Positions 23,044 through 32,339 of a DNA stretch of 57,401 bases are shown piece by piece. The stretch covers positions 1 to 57,401 of the forward strand of contig DEJS01000014.1 in assembly GCA_002353485.1 (NCBI GenBank), written 5' to 3'. Position 1 is the stretch's first letter, and every line of letters starts with the position of its first letter. Position numbers and translations under genes: made by a program. The stretch comes from Prevotella sp. UBA2742 (GTDB taxonomy: Bacteria; Bacteroidota; Bacteroidia; Bacteroidales; Bacteroidaceae). The notes beneath the pieces were generated by a model. It was given only the letters and a program-made list of their open reading frames with translations, was not told the DNA's origin and searched no databases.

Positions 23044-25533
23044 TTACATAGTGACCTCGACGGTGTGCTTGCCGGCGGAGTAGGGGATGACGGTGCCCTC
23101 GATGGGACGGCCGTCGACGACGACCTGCCTTACGCCCTTCTGCGCGCCGTTGGGGTGGATGGTGATCTCGTAGTCGGCCTCGCGGAAGCGACGGCAGACG
23201 GTGTAGTCCTTGGCCGTCTCGGGCAGACACGGGTCGATGCGGATGCCGTCGTAGTCGGGCTTGATGCCGAGGATGAACTCCGAGACCGTGTACCACATCC
23301 ACGCCGCGGTACCCGTCAGCCACGAGTTCTTGCCCTCACCGGGCTTAAAGGCGTCCTTGCCGGCCACCATCTGGCAGTTCACGTAGGGCTCCACCTTATG
23401 CAGCGTCTGGTACTTCTCTTCTACGTACGAGGGCAGTATCTTGGCGTAGTGCTTCCATGCGTCGTTGCCGCGCCCGGCCAGTGTCTCGCCAATGATGACC
23501 CACGGGTTGTTGTGGCAGAAGATGCCGGCATTCTCCTTGTAACCCTCGGGGTAGGAGCTGATCTCGCCGTACTCATAGACATACTTGGTGAAGGCCGGGT
23601 TGTTGAGCACCATGCCGTGCTCGCACTCCAGATACTTCTTGCACGCGTCAAGCGCCTTGTCCACCATGCCGTCCTCGGCACCTATCTCGGCCATGGTGCA
23701 CCAGCCCTGGCTCTCAATGAATATCTTGGCCTCGTCGCACTCGTTCGAACCTATCTTGTTGCCATAGAAGTCGTAGGCCCGCAGATACCATTCGCCGTCC
23801 CATCCGTCCTTCTTGACGGCTGCCGTCATGGCGTCCACGGCCTGCTGCATGCGTGCGGCCTCGGCAGAGTAGTCAGCGTTCCCGGTGTTCTCAGCGAGCT
23901 TCTTACAGAGCGCCACATACTCCTTGCCCGTCACCACGAAGAGTCCGGCAATCATCAGCGACTCTGCCTTCGAGCCCTCGCTCTTGTTCTCCGTGGTCTG
24001 GAAACTCTCGTTGGGGTCCCACGAGAAGCAGTTCAGGTTCAGGCAGTCGTTCCAGTCGGCACGTCCGATGAGTGGTAACTTATGCGGACCGAGGTTCTTG
24101 ATGACGTGATTCATCGACACCTTCAGGTGCTCAAACAGCGTCACCTCCGTGCCTGGCTGGTTGTCGAAGGGCACCAGCTCGTCCAGTATCGTGTAGTCGC
24201 CCGTCTCCTTGATATACGCCACTGTTCCGAAGATGAGCCAGCAGGGGTCGTCGTTGAATCCGCCGCCGATGTCGTTGTTGCCGCGTTTGGTCAGTGGCTG
24301 GTACTGGTGGTAGCAGCCACCGTCGGGGAACTGCGTGGAGGCGATGTCGATGATACGCTGGCGGGCGCGACTGGGAATCTGGTGTACGAAGCCTACCAGG
24401 TCCTGGTTGGAGTCGCGGAAGCCCATGCCGCGACCGATGCCGCTCTCGAAGAAGCTGGCTGAGCGCGAGAAGTTGAACGTCACCATGCACTGGTACTGGT
24501 TCCAGATGTTCACCATGCGGTCCAGCTTGTCGTTGCCCGTCGTTACCTTATAGATATTGAGCAGCGCATCCCAGTACTGGCAGAGCTCGGCGAAGGCACG
24601 GTCCACCTTCTCCGTCGTGTTCAGACTCTCAATGAGGGCGTGTGCCTTCTCCTTGTTGATGACCTGCGGCGCCGAGAACTTTTGGTCCTGCTCATTCTCC
24701 ACATAGCCCAGCAGGAAGATGAAGTCCTTCTGCTCGCCCGGCTGCAGCGTCACCTCGATATAGTGCGAGGCTATCGGGCTCCAGCCGTGGGCGTGGCTGT
24801 TACGCGGACGACCCTCCATCACGGCGTCAGGACAGTCAAACCCGTTGTAAAGACCCACGAAGCTCTCGCGGTCCGTGTCGTAGCCCTGCGTCTCCGTGTT
24901 GACGTGATAGAAGGCATAGTGGTTGCGGCGCTCGCGGTACTCCGTCTTATGGTAGATGGTAGCCCCCTCCCGGCCTCCCCCCGTAGGGGAGGAGAGCTCA
25001 ATCTCCACCTCACCAGTCGAGAAGTTACGCTGGAAGTTCTCCATGTCCGTTGCCGCATTCCACAGGCACCACTCCTCGAAAGAGAAGAGTTTTAAGTTCT
25101 TCACCTCATTTGAGGTGTTCTTCAGTGTCAGCTTCTGTACCTCGGCCCATTTCTTCAGCGGCACGAAGAACAGCACGCTGGCCTCTACACCCTGCTTGCG
25201 ACCGGTGATGCGTGTGTAGCTCATGCCATGACGGCACTCGTAGAAGTCCAGTGGCGTCTTGCACGGCTTCCATCCCGGGTTCCATACCGTGTCGCCATCC
25301 TTGATGTAGAAGTAGCGCCCGCCGTTGTCCATGGGCACGTTGTTGTAGCGATAGCGTGTGATGCGGCGGAACTTGGCATCCTTGTAGAAGCTATAGCCGC
25401 CGGCTGTGTTAGAGATGAGCGAGAAGAAGTCCTCATTGCCCAGATAGTTAATCCAAGGCCATGGGGTTTTAGGGTCTGTGATGACGTACTCGCGATGTGG
25501 GTCATCAAAGTGTCCGTAGCGTTTCTGTTCCAT
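23044..25533 (-). CDS. GH94 cellobiose phosphorylase-like glycoside phosphorylase
   Basis: 829 residues. Family 94 inverting phosphorylases cleave beta-glucosides with phosphate to give alpha-sugar-1-phosphate. The start (MEQKRYGHFDDPHREYVI), the beta-sandwich and (alpha/alpha)6 barrel, RGMGFRDSNQDLVGF, and the general acid aspartate in GGGFNDDPCWLIFG match cellobiose phosphorylases (about 810 residues). There is no signal peptide, so it acts in the cytoplasm on imported cello-oligosaccharides. Around residues 181-190 an extra SSPTGGGREG comes from an in-frame palindromic repeat (24961-24998). Transcribed alone, from a promoter at 25622-25629. Confidence 0.92.
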   Translation of the reverse strand: MEQKRYGHFDDPHREYVITDPKTPWPWINYLGNEDFFSLISNTAGGYSFYKDAKFRRITRYRYNNVPMDNGGRYFYIKDGDTVWNPGWKPCKTPLDFYECRHGMSYTRITGRKQGVEASVLFFVPLKKWAEVQKLTLKNTSNEVKNLKLFSFEEWCLWNAATDMENFQRNFSTGEVEIELSSPTGGGREGATIYHKTEYRERRNHYAFYHVNTETQGYDTDRESFVGLYNGFDCPDAVMEGRPRNSHAHGWSPIASHYIEVTLQPGEQKDFIFLLGYVENEQDQKFSAPQVINKEKAHALIESLNTTEKVDRAFAELCQYWDALLNIYKVTTGNDKLDRMVNIWNQYQCMVTFNFSRSASFFESGIGRGMGFRDSNQDLVGFVHQIPSRARQRIIDIASTQFPDGGCYHQYQPLTKRGNNDIGGGFNDDPCWLIFGTVAYIKETGDYTILDELVPFDNQPGTEVTLFEHLKVSMNHVIKNLGPHKLPLIGRADWNDCLNLNCFSWDPNESFQTTENKSEGSKAESLMIAGLFVVTGKEYVALCKKLAENTGNADYSAEAARMQQAVDAMTAAVKKDGWDGEWYLRAYDFYGNKIGSNECDEAKIFIESQGWCTMAEIGAEDGMVDKALDACKKYLECEHGMVLNNPAFTKYVYEYGEISSYPEGYKENAGIFCHNNPWVIIGETLAGRGNDAWKHYAKILPSYVEEKYQTLHKVEPYVNCQMVAGKDAFKPGEGKNSWLTGTAAWMWYTVSEFILGIKPDYDGIRIDPCLPETAKDYTVCRRFREADYEITIHPNGAQKGVRQVVVDGRPIEGTVIPYSAGKHTVEVTM
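24961..24998. repeat. Palindromic repeat inserted in frame in the GH94 gene
   Basis: The plus strand reads AGCCCCCTCCCGGCCTCCCC followed by CCGTAGGGGAGGAGAG. The inner arms CCTCCCC and GGGGAGG are complementary around CCCGTA. It keeps the reading frame and adds about ten Gly/Ser/Pro-rich residues. Its CTCCCC/GGGGAG core recurs in the intergenic palindrome at 5883-5950, so it looks like a dispersed element. Confidence 0.65.
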
Positions 25534-25621
25534 ATCTTTTTAGTTGTTGTTAACGTGCAAAACTTAAGTTAGTACGGTTTGTGTAATTCGTAGTTGCTTA
25601 CATATTAGTGATATTCTGCCG

Positions 25622-25629
25622 CAAAGGTA
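25622..25629 (-). promoter_or_regulatory. -7 element for the GH94 gene
   Basis: TACCTTTG on the minus strand, 88 bases upstream of the ATG, giving a leader of about 80 bases with no obvious structure. Confidence 0.55.
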
Positions 25630-25794
25630 GTGTAATTTTTTCAGAAAAGCGAACAGAATCCCAACTATTTTTACCTTCCCCCAAGCACTTGCCTCCATTT
25701 TGCCCTCACTTTGGGTTCACTTTGCGCTCACTCTATTTTATGTAGCCAGGGTGAACCCAGCGTTTTCGTAAAGTTTACTCACCTCGGTGGTGAG

Positions 25795-25833
25795 ATAATA
25801 AAAAGAACTGGAGCCCTTTCACAAGGACTCCAG
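25795..25833 (-). terminator. Intrinsic terminator of the mosaic surface protein gene
   Basis: On the minus strand CTGGAGTCC and GGGCTCCAG form a stem around TTGTGAAA, followed by TTCTTTTTATT. It lies about 120 bases after the gene's stop. The rest of the 25534-25955 gap holds the GH94 promoter, a GGGTTCACTT/GGGTGAACCC motif at 25713-25757 and the repeats described separately. Confidence 0.75.
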
Positions 25834-25881
25834 ACAGATAAAACAATTACGAGATAGATAATGGTCTTCCGAATCGTGATT

Positions 25882-25974
25882 ACTTAATCACGACCTTGAG
25901 CCCTCCGGCTCAGCTCGCTTTCGTTCGGAAATGAGAGCCGGAGCTCTCATTTCTCTCACTTAATCACGACCTTG
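25882..25974. repeat. Duplicated gene end and 11-bp hairpin
   Basis: ACTTAATCACGACCTTG occurs at 25882-25898 and again at 25958-25974, where it encodes the final KVVIK of the surface protein; the outer copy also reads LKVVIK-stop on the minus strand. Between them GAAATGAGAGC (25928) and GCTCTCATTTC (25943) form a perfect 11-bp hairpin with loop CGGA, immediately after the real stop codon. Confidence 0.6.
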
Positions 25975-28900
25975 CGACCATTATGGATATAGAGACCCTT
26001 TGCGGGTTTGCTGACGCGTGTGCCCTGCAGGGTGTACCAGTCACCGTCGTGGGCGGTCTTCGCGGCCTCGACGCCCTCAATACCGGTTACGGGGTTGTAG
26101 TGTCCACCGTCGGCATACCAGCGGGGGTCGCCGGTCTTCTGCAGGAACTGCTCGGAGTAGGCGCTCAGCGTGAAGTCTCCCTCTGCGGGACGCTTGAATC
26201 CGGGCTCGCCCGTCAGGTCAGAGCCGTTGCCGTAGTTGCCCTGGTCGGCGGCAGCACCGCCTACGAAGAACGTGTTGTTCTCCATCAGGCTGGCCTTGCT
26301 GAACTGCGAGAAGTTCTTCGAGCCGAGCATGCGGCGCATGGTCTGCGAGTCGCAGTCGTACCAGATGTTGTTCTTGACGGTAACGATGCCCTGGGCGTTC
26401 TTGCCCACGATGCCGCTGTAGTTGCCCCACTGGCCGTCGCTCTTCACGGTCTTGTAGAAGGTGTTGTTCTCGTAGGTGAACGACCATGTGTTGTCAGCCT
26501 TGTCGAAGCCGAAGCGGTCTATGCGGGCTGAGTTGTTGTAGCGTACGAAGTACTTGGCACCGTTGTTGCCGTAGAAGGTCGAGTTCCTGACGGTCAGGTT
26601 GTTCACGCCGCCAGCCTGGAAGGCTATGAGGGCGTCGTTCTTCACGGCCTGGGTCTCGAGCTGCATCACGCAGTCGTCGATGGTGAGGTCTATGACGCAG
26701 TACTTCACGTTGTTGTCGTAGATGATGCTGTTCTTCAGTCCGTTCACCTTCAGTCCGCTCAGCGTCAGCTCGTCGAACTTGTAGTAGTCGGTGTACTCGA
26801 CGCCGGCAGCGCGGTTCAGTGCCGGTGCGGCGGTCTCGGTAGACGACTTAGGCATGAATCCGCCCGTGGGCGTCTTGCCCATCAGCACGAGTGCATCGGC
26901 GTGCTCCACGTCGATGACGACGTTCTTTCCGCGGATGACGAGGCCCTTGTCGGCCACGATGGTCTGCTTCACGGTGTAGCGCCGGTTCTCGGCCAGCTGG
27001 AACTTGACGAAGCCTTCCTGCACGCCCTGGTTGATGGCCTTTGCCAGGTCGTTGTCGTCGTCGAGCGACTCGGGAGTAATGAGCTTGCTCAGCAACGAGG
27101 CGTCAAGCCAGCGCGGGTCGCCGATCTTAGCCTCCTTCTGCGGACAGGCGCCCAGCGAGAAGTCGCCCTCGGCAATGCCGTCGACACCGTTGGCCATTAC
27201 CAGTGCGCCCTTGATGCTACCGGCAGCACCCTTGGCATCCTCGGCGTCGCTGACATCCTCGAACTCTACGACAAGCTGTCCGTCGACTTTTGATGTCTTA
27301 GGCTTCTGGAATGCGTTGTACTGTGCCAGCAGGTTGGCGGGATCGGCGTTCAGGTCGGCCACGAAGCCGTCGTAGTCGATGACGATGTTGTGGTTGAAGT
27401 CGACAGACACCTGCTTGTTGTAGTCTGTGATGCCGTCGAGCTTGCCCACGCCCCAGAACGTGTTGTAGCTGGCAGTGATGGCGGGATTGCCGCTGCCGGC
27501 AGTCTCGGGGGCTGCACCGGCCTTATAGAGCGTGGCCTTAGCGGCGTTCAGCGTAGACTTGCTGAGGATGAGCTTCTCCAGTGCGCTGCCCGTGAGGTTG
27601 ATGGCCTCGCTGCCCAGCAGACGGACGTTTACGTTCTCGATGGTCAGCTGAGGAATGACGTATTTCTGTCCGTTGGCATTGAACAGGGCACCGCTCAGAT
27701 ACTGTATCTCTATGTTCTTCAGCTCTACGTTGTAGATGTTGGTGTAGAATCCCTTCTCGTTAGGAGTGCCGGAGACGGTATTTTTGTTGATGGTCAGGAA
27801 GTCGCCCGTCATGGACGAGGCGTCGATGACAGCAGGGCTGCCGGCGTCGTTGCCCAGAATCTGTATGGCGGTGAGGGTCTCAATGGGTTTCGAGATGGTG
27901 TATCTGGCTCCACCCTGCAGCGTCAGCTTGATGTAGGCTGGGTTGGGGCTGTTCTGCAGATAGCTGTCGAGGAACGGTGCCAGGTCGGTAGGACCGCCTG
28001 TGCCGTCCATGGCGCCCAGGTTAGCGGGCACGACGAGGTCGATGGCTGCCGTGGCAGTACCGATGTCGGCAGGCGATATGACGAAGGGAATCGTTATTTC
28101 GCCTGTGTACTTGCCCATGCCCGTCACAGTGACCTGCCCCTTGCCGGCGTCAGTGTTGTTTGCGTAGGTCAGGGTATAGTCGGTGTCTTCCGTCAGCGTG
28201 GTGCTGCCGTCGGTGACGGTCACGGCTGGCGTCTGCGGTGCCCCCGTGTACGTGGCACTGGCCACGGTGATGAGGATGTCAGTAGAGGTAATCGGCTTTG
28301 TTGCGGGCGCACTTACCGCGCGTACGCTTTGGCCGTTGTATCGCCAGCTGTCGTTTACGGTACCGCTTTGTGGCCATAGCCTTCGTGCAGCGTCGCCGTT
28401 GACGCCGGTTGTGGTGCCGCTGGTGCTGATGGTGCTGGTCCAGTAGTTGCCCTCATACTCCGTATGAGCATTGTTGCCGAACGCGGGGCAGTGGAATCCG
28501 GCTAAAGGCAGGATGATACTGTTTCCGTTGGGGGCCGTGAATTTGTAGCAATTAGTTTCGTTCACCTTAATGCTTTCACGGTTACAGTTGTCTATCAGCT
28601 CTTGAGCCTGTGCTTCGGTAGGCATCTGCCAGTCGGCACCCCATAACGATGTAGCCGTATCGTATTGTGTCCCGCTGATGTCGGAACCGATGTTCTGATA
28701 GATACCCGGACTGATATAGTATATATAGTTGGTGCTGGAATATGCTTCGTTTCTCTCTGTCATTTCACCCCAGGCATAGCGGCCTCCGTAGCCTTCGGGT
28801 ACAGTGGCTCCGATGTTGCAGCAGGCCCACTTGGTACCGCTGGGCAGACCAAGGTCAATCAGGTGAGGATGATTGCCGTCGGGACATGAATACATGGGGT

Positions 28901-30059
28901 CGAATGGCTTTACGCTAAGTGCGAAGGACTGGGCGTTATAGTTGCTGTTTTCGATGGTTCCACCTGTGATGACTATTTCATTGTTAATGGGGTTGATGGC
29001 CCATGAGAATCCCCAGTACGGCATGTCGCTGATGTTATTGCCGTAGAAAACGGACATGGTGCCGTCCTCCAACTGGTAGTTATAGACTATCAGGCAGCGC
29101 TTGCCGCTGCTATTGATGGTAGCTGCTATATAGGCTTCCTTGCGCTTGTTGTTGACGAGGACGTTCTTGATAAGTGCGTATTCTGACCCTGTGATGGTTG
29201 TAGGCAGAGTGATGGAGGTCAGCTTCTCGCAACTTTCGGTAGCAGGGTCAAAAGCCAGCAGGTCGTTGCTTTCGTTCTTGGCGCCCACGAAGAGGTATTT
29301 GCCGTCTGAAGTCATTGACGAAGCGAAGGGCACCCCGGCACTGGCAGGGTCGATGACGTAGCCGCTCAGCATTTCGTTGGTGACTGTCGAGATGGTCTTA
29401 CTCTTTGTGTCAACCTTATAGATGGGGGTTGGCGTGATTTTACCTCCATAGTTGTCATGGGAGCAAAAGATGTAGACGTTGCCTTGACCGTCGCTGACCA
29501 TGTGGGGCTGGTTGAACTCCGTCCCGAGGCCGCTGATCTTGCTGAACGAGCCCTCGTTCCATAGCTGGGCACCATTGTCGGAAGCATACCAGTTGCCCGC
29601 TACCAGGACGTCATTGCCATTACCCGTGGCAACGGCACTGGTAAGCGCATGATTGTAGGTCATACTGCCCGTTGAACTGAAGGAGTTCGTGGCAGGGTCG
29701 TAGATGTTACAGGCTGATATTCGCCCTATACCACCCGAGGAGGCTAAGCCGCCGGCCACCATCACCTTACCGTCGGACATCATGGCAATGGCAGCGACGT
29801 CGTGGGCCGTCCCGATAGTGATGCTCTCCCAGGAGCCATCATGCAGACGTTCTGCTGTCGCTGTCGGATAGAAACCGGTGGTGTGACCGCCCACTACCAC
29901 GATGTCACCGCTTTCGGTTGCAAAGCAGACATGGGACATACGGGTCGTGTTCATGCCGGGTAATGTTTTACTAACTAGGGGATAGACATGGATGTCTGTT
30001 CCCCACAGCATGGTTGTCATAGTCGTTAATGACACGATAATAGTAAAGAGTCTTTTCAT
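25956..30059 (-). CDS. Large secreted mosaic protein: Kelch-like, FISUMP, MBG and beta-helix domains
   Basis: 1367 residues with a signal peptide (MKRLFTIIVSLTTMTTMLWG). Residues 25-390 look like a Kelch-type beta-propeller (repeated GDIVVVGGHTTG, DGKVMVAGGLAS). Residues 390-583 form a Fib_succ_major (FISUMP) domain (IDLGLPSGTKWACCNIGATV, GADWQMPTEAQAQELID). Residues 593-666 resemble an MBG repeat (VASATYTGAPQTPAVTV). From 670 to 1320 is a pectate-lyase-like beta-helix of the DUF4957/DUF5123 kind. The end, GLYIHNGRKVVIK, resembles Prevotella secretion tails. No catalytic site is recognised; adhesion or glycan binding is a guess. It is monocistronic, with a promoter at 30147-30154 and a terminator at 25795-25833. 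Confidence 0.8.
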   Translation of the reverse strand: MKRLFTIIVSLTTMTTMLWGTDIHVYPLVSKTLPGMNTTRMSHVCFATESGDIVVVGGHTTGFYPTATAERLHDGSWESITIGTAHDVAAIAMMSDGKVMVAGGLASSGGIGRISACNIYDPATNSFSSTGSMTYNHALTSAVATGNGNDVLVAGNWYASDNGAQLWNEGSFSKISGLGTEFNQPHMVSDGQGNVYIFCSHDNYGGKITPTPIYKVDTKSKTISTVTNEMLSGYVIDPASAGVPFASSMTSDGKYLFVGAKNESNDLLAFDPATESCEKLTSITLPTTITGSEYALIKNVLVNNKRKEAYIAATINSSGKRCLIVYNYQLEDGTMSVFYGNNISDMPYWGFSWAINPINNEIVITGGTIENSNYNAQSFALSVKPFDPMYSCPDGNHPHLIDLGLPSGTKWACCNIGATVPEGYGGRYAWGEMTERNEAYSSTNYIYYISPGIYQNIGSDISGTQYDTATSLWGADWQMPTEAQAQELIDNCNRESIKVNETNCYKFTAPNGNSIILPLAGFHCPAFGNNAHTEYEGNYWTSTISTSGTTTGVNGDAARRLWPQSGTVNDSWRYNGQSVRAVSAPATKPITSTDILITVASATYTGAPQTPAVTVTDGSTTLTEDTDYTLTYANNTDAGKGQVTVTGMGKYTGEITIPFVISPADIGTATAAIDLVVPANLGAMDGTGGPTDLAPFLDSYLQNSPNPAYIKLTLQGGARYTISKPIETLTAIQILGNDAGSPAVIDASSMTGDFLTINKNTVSGTPNEKGFYTNIYNVELKNIEIQYLSGALFNANGQKYVIPQLTIENVNVRLLGSEAINLTGSALEKLILSKSTLNAAKATLYKAGAAPETAGSGNPAITASYNTFWGVGKLDGITDYNKQVSVDFNHNIVIDYDGFVADLNADPANLLAQYNAFQKPKTSKVDGQLVVEFEDVSDAEDAKGAAGSIKGALVMANGVDGIAEGDFSLGACPQKEAKIGDPRWLDASLLSKLITPESLDDDNDLAKAINQGVQEGFVKFQLAENRRYTVKQTIVADKGLVIRGKNVVIDVEHADALVLMGKTPTGGFMPKSSTETAAPALNRAAGVEYTDYYKFDELTLSGLKVNGLKNSIIYDNNVKYCVIDLTIDDCVMQLETQAVKNDALIAFQAGGVNNLTVRNSTFYGNNGAKYFVRYNNSARIDRFGFDKADNTWSFTYENNTFYKTVKSDGQWGNYSGIVGKNAQGIVTVKNNIWYDCDSQTMRRMLGSKNFSQFSKASLMENNTFFVGGAAADQGNYGNGSDLTGEPGFKRPAEGDFTLSAYSEQFLQKTGDPRWYADGGHYNPVTGIEGVEAAKTAHDGDWYTLQGTRVSKPAKGLYIHNGRKVVIK

Positions 30060-30146
30060 AACGTTTTTTTTATCAGGTTATATCATAGTTGAACTTCTTA
30101 GTAACTTCTTCGGTTATATGGACTGATTTAGTCTCGTTTTGTTCCG

Positions 30147-30154
30147 CAAAGGTA
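30147..30154 (-). promoter_or_regulatory. -7 element for the mosaic surface protein gene
   Basis: TACCTTTG on the minus strand, 87 bases upstream of the ATG at 30059. Confidence 0.6.
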
Positions 30155-30186
30155 AAAGAAAGTTCTGAGAAAAGACTCTCATCTTG

Positions 30187-30229
30187 CAAAAAACGACTCT
30201 CGTTTTGCAAAATGAGAGTCGTTTTTTTT
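30187..30229 (-). terminator. Bidirectional terminator after the acyl-CoA synthetase gene
   Basis: ACGACTCTC (30193-30201) and GAGAGTCGT (30214-30222) form a perfect stem extended by an inner TTTTGCAAAA palindrome. A run of T follows on both strands. It lies 14-50 bases after the stop at 30243, so it ends the minus-strand operon. Confidence 0.85.
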
Positions 30230-30242
30230 CTTGATTAGTGCT

Positions 30243-32339
30243 TTATTTCTCTATTAGTATTCTTGCATCGACAGCAGTAACGCTGTCAGCATCGGCCAGC
30301 AGGGGGTTGATGTCTATCTCCTTGATTTCTGTGGCGAAGCGCAGTAGGGTGGAGAGCCGGACGATAATCTCGGCATACTTCTGTTCGTTGATGCCCTTTT
30401 GTCCGCGCGTACCCTTTAATATCTTGTATCCTCTGAGCGAGTGTATCATGGAGTATGCCTCGCCATAGCTGAGGGGTGCCAGGCCAGACTGCACGTCCTT
30501 GAGTGCTTCGACGAAGATACCGCCCAGACCGCAGAGAACCACATGACCGAAACGTTCTTCGTATTTGGCTCCAATGAAAAGCTCAGTGCCTTTCAGCATT
30601 TTCTGTACCATGACGCCGGTGGCTCCTTCTATCTTCATCATGCGTTCAAACTCCATGCTGAGGTGTTCGGGGGTGCGTATGTTGAGCGTGACGCCTCCAA
30701 CGTCGCTCTTGTGGACGGGACCGACGACCTTGGCAACGACGGGGTAGCCCGTTTGTTGTGCGAAGCTGATCAGTTCGTCCTTATGGTTGCTTACCTTCTC
30801 GGGTACCATGGGTATACCGGCGCACTCCAGCAGTTCGCGAACGGTCTCGGGCTTGACGTAGCCGTTGCCGTTTATGCCGTGAATGATGTTGTTCAGTCTG
30901 GGTATGTCAATGCCATACAGCTGTACCTCCATGGGTGCTGGCGGCGGCGTCTTCATCATCTGAGAAAGGGCTGTGGCCAGCGTCACCTCGTCAGAGAAGT
31001 TGACGTGTCCCTTCTGTAGGAACTCGGCCACCTCAGGTCCTGCTGTATGCAGACTGGGCAGGATGGGGAAGATGGGCTTCTTCGACTCTTGTATCTTCTG
31101 GTGTAGCACTTCGTATGCCTCGTACAGGGTGTTCAGTCCTGGTGTGCCGTAGATGACGGCAATGGCATCGATGTTGTCGAAACGCTGTTCGCAGTAGTCG
31201 ATGGCCGTTTCCAGATAGGGCGCGGTGCCGGTGGCCAGGATGTCGATAGGGTTGCTCACGCTGCTGCCCGGCAGTAGTTTCTCTTTCAGCTCGTCGGCAG
31301 CCTTGCCTTCCAGCTTGGGGACCTCCATTCCGCCCTTCGACAGCGCGTCTGTCAGCATGACGCCAGGTCCGCCGGCGTGCGTGACGATGGCGAAGCGGAG
31401 CGGGGTGGGTGAAATGGGTGTTGTGGGTGGGGTGGGGGTAGAACTGTTCATCACCATGAAGATGCAGCCGGTGGTGGTGAGCTCCTCGCGACTGTAGCAG
31501 CGTACGATGCCGGCCTTGCGGAACAGGGCTTCGACAGCAGCATCTGACGATGCCATGGCTCCCGTATGGCTGCTTGCAGCCCTGCTGCCGCTTTCGCTGG
31601 AGCCTGCCTTGATGGCTGCAATGCGACAGCCTTTGCGGATGAGGCTGGAGGCATGGAACAGCAGCTTGTCAGGGTTGGAGATGTTCTCTATGTAGAGCAG
31701 CTTGACGGGTGAGTCGTGCTCAGGGTCGTAGTGCTCATCCATATATTGCAGCACGTCCTCGATGCCTATCTGCTTGCCGTTGCCGATACTCCATACGCTG
31801 TTGAACTGTAGTCCCTTGATGACGGCCGACTCGAGAATAAAGACCGCCGTGGCACCAGAGCCCGAGACGAAGTCGACACCGCGGGCATTGAGTTTCGGAA
31901 TGGGCTGAGTGAAAACGCTGTGGTGCTGACGGTTGAGCAGTCCGATGCAGTTGGGGCCTATGAGCGAGGCACCATATCGCTGGCAGGTGTCCAGTATGCG
32001 CTGTTCGAGCTCGGCGCCGGCCTTGGTCTCTTCGCCAAAACCGGCCGAGATGATGATGAATGCCTTGGTGGCTTTCTCGCTGGCCAGCAGCTCGACGGTG
32101 TCGGGGCACAGCTTGGCAGGTATGACGAGCACGGCCAGCTCGGTGGGTGGCAGCTCACGTGCGTCGTGGAACACACGGATGCCCTGCACCTGGTCTTCCT
32201 TGGGGTTGACGATGCGTAGCGTACCCTGGTAGCCCCCCTGTACTATGTTGCGTACGATGGCTCCGCCAGGCTTGTGCACGTTGTTGGAACCTCCGATGAC
32301 GACGATACTCTGTGGTGACAGCAGCTCCCTGTTTATCAT
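30243..32339 (-). CDS. ADP-forming acyl/acetyl-CoA synthetase
   Basis: 698 residues in the single-chain order of NDP-forming acyl-CoA synthetases: CoA-binding Rossmann domain (IVVIGGSNNVHKPGG), two flavodoxin-like ligase domains with the phosphohistidine motif SSHTGAMA near residue 260 and THAGGPGVML near 320, and an ATP-grasp domain at the C-terminus (YPVVAKVVGPVHKSDVGGVT). It makes ATP from acetyl- or acyl-CoA, ADP and phosphate, or runs in reverse. Just before THAGGPG is a low-complexity insert, SSTPTPPTTPISPTP, from a CCCACC-rich stretch at 31402-31447. The start overlaps the upstream gene's stop by four bases. Confidence 0.92.
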   Translation of the reverse strand: MINRELLSPQSIVVIGGSNNVHKPGGAIVRNIVQGGYQGTLRIVNPKEDQVQGIRVFHDARELPPTELAVLVIPAKLCPDTVELLASEKATKAFIIISAGFGEETKAGAELEQRILDTCQRYGASLIGPNCIGLLNRQHHSVFTQPIPKLNARGVDFVSGSGATAVFILESAVIKGLQFNSVWSIGNGKQIGIEDVLQYMDEHYDPEHDSPVKLLYIENISNPDKLLFHASSLIRKGCRIAAIKAGSSESGSRAASSHTGAMASSDAAVEALFRKAGIVRCYSREELTTTGCIFMVMNSSTPTPPTTPISPTPLRFAIVTHAGGPGVMLTDALSKGGMEVPKLEGKAADELKEKLLPGSSVSNPIDILATGTAPYLETAIDYCEQRFDNIDAIAVIYGTPGLNTLYEAYEVLHQKIQESKKPIFPILPSLHTAGPEVAEFLQKGHVNFSDEVTLATALSQMMKTPPPAPMEVQLYGIDIPRLNNIIHGINGNGYVKPETVRELLECAGIPMVPEKVSNHKDELISFAQQTGYPVVAKVVGPVHKSDVGGVTLNIRTPEHLSMEFERMMKIEGATGVMVQKMLKGTELFIGAKYEERFGHVVLCGLGGIFVEALKDVQSGLAPLSYGEAYSMIHSLRGYKILKGTRGQKGINEQKYAEIIVRLSTLLRFATEIKEIDINPLLADADSVTAVDARILIEK

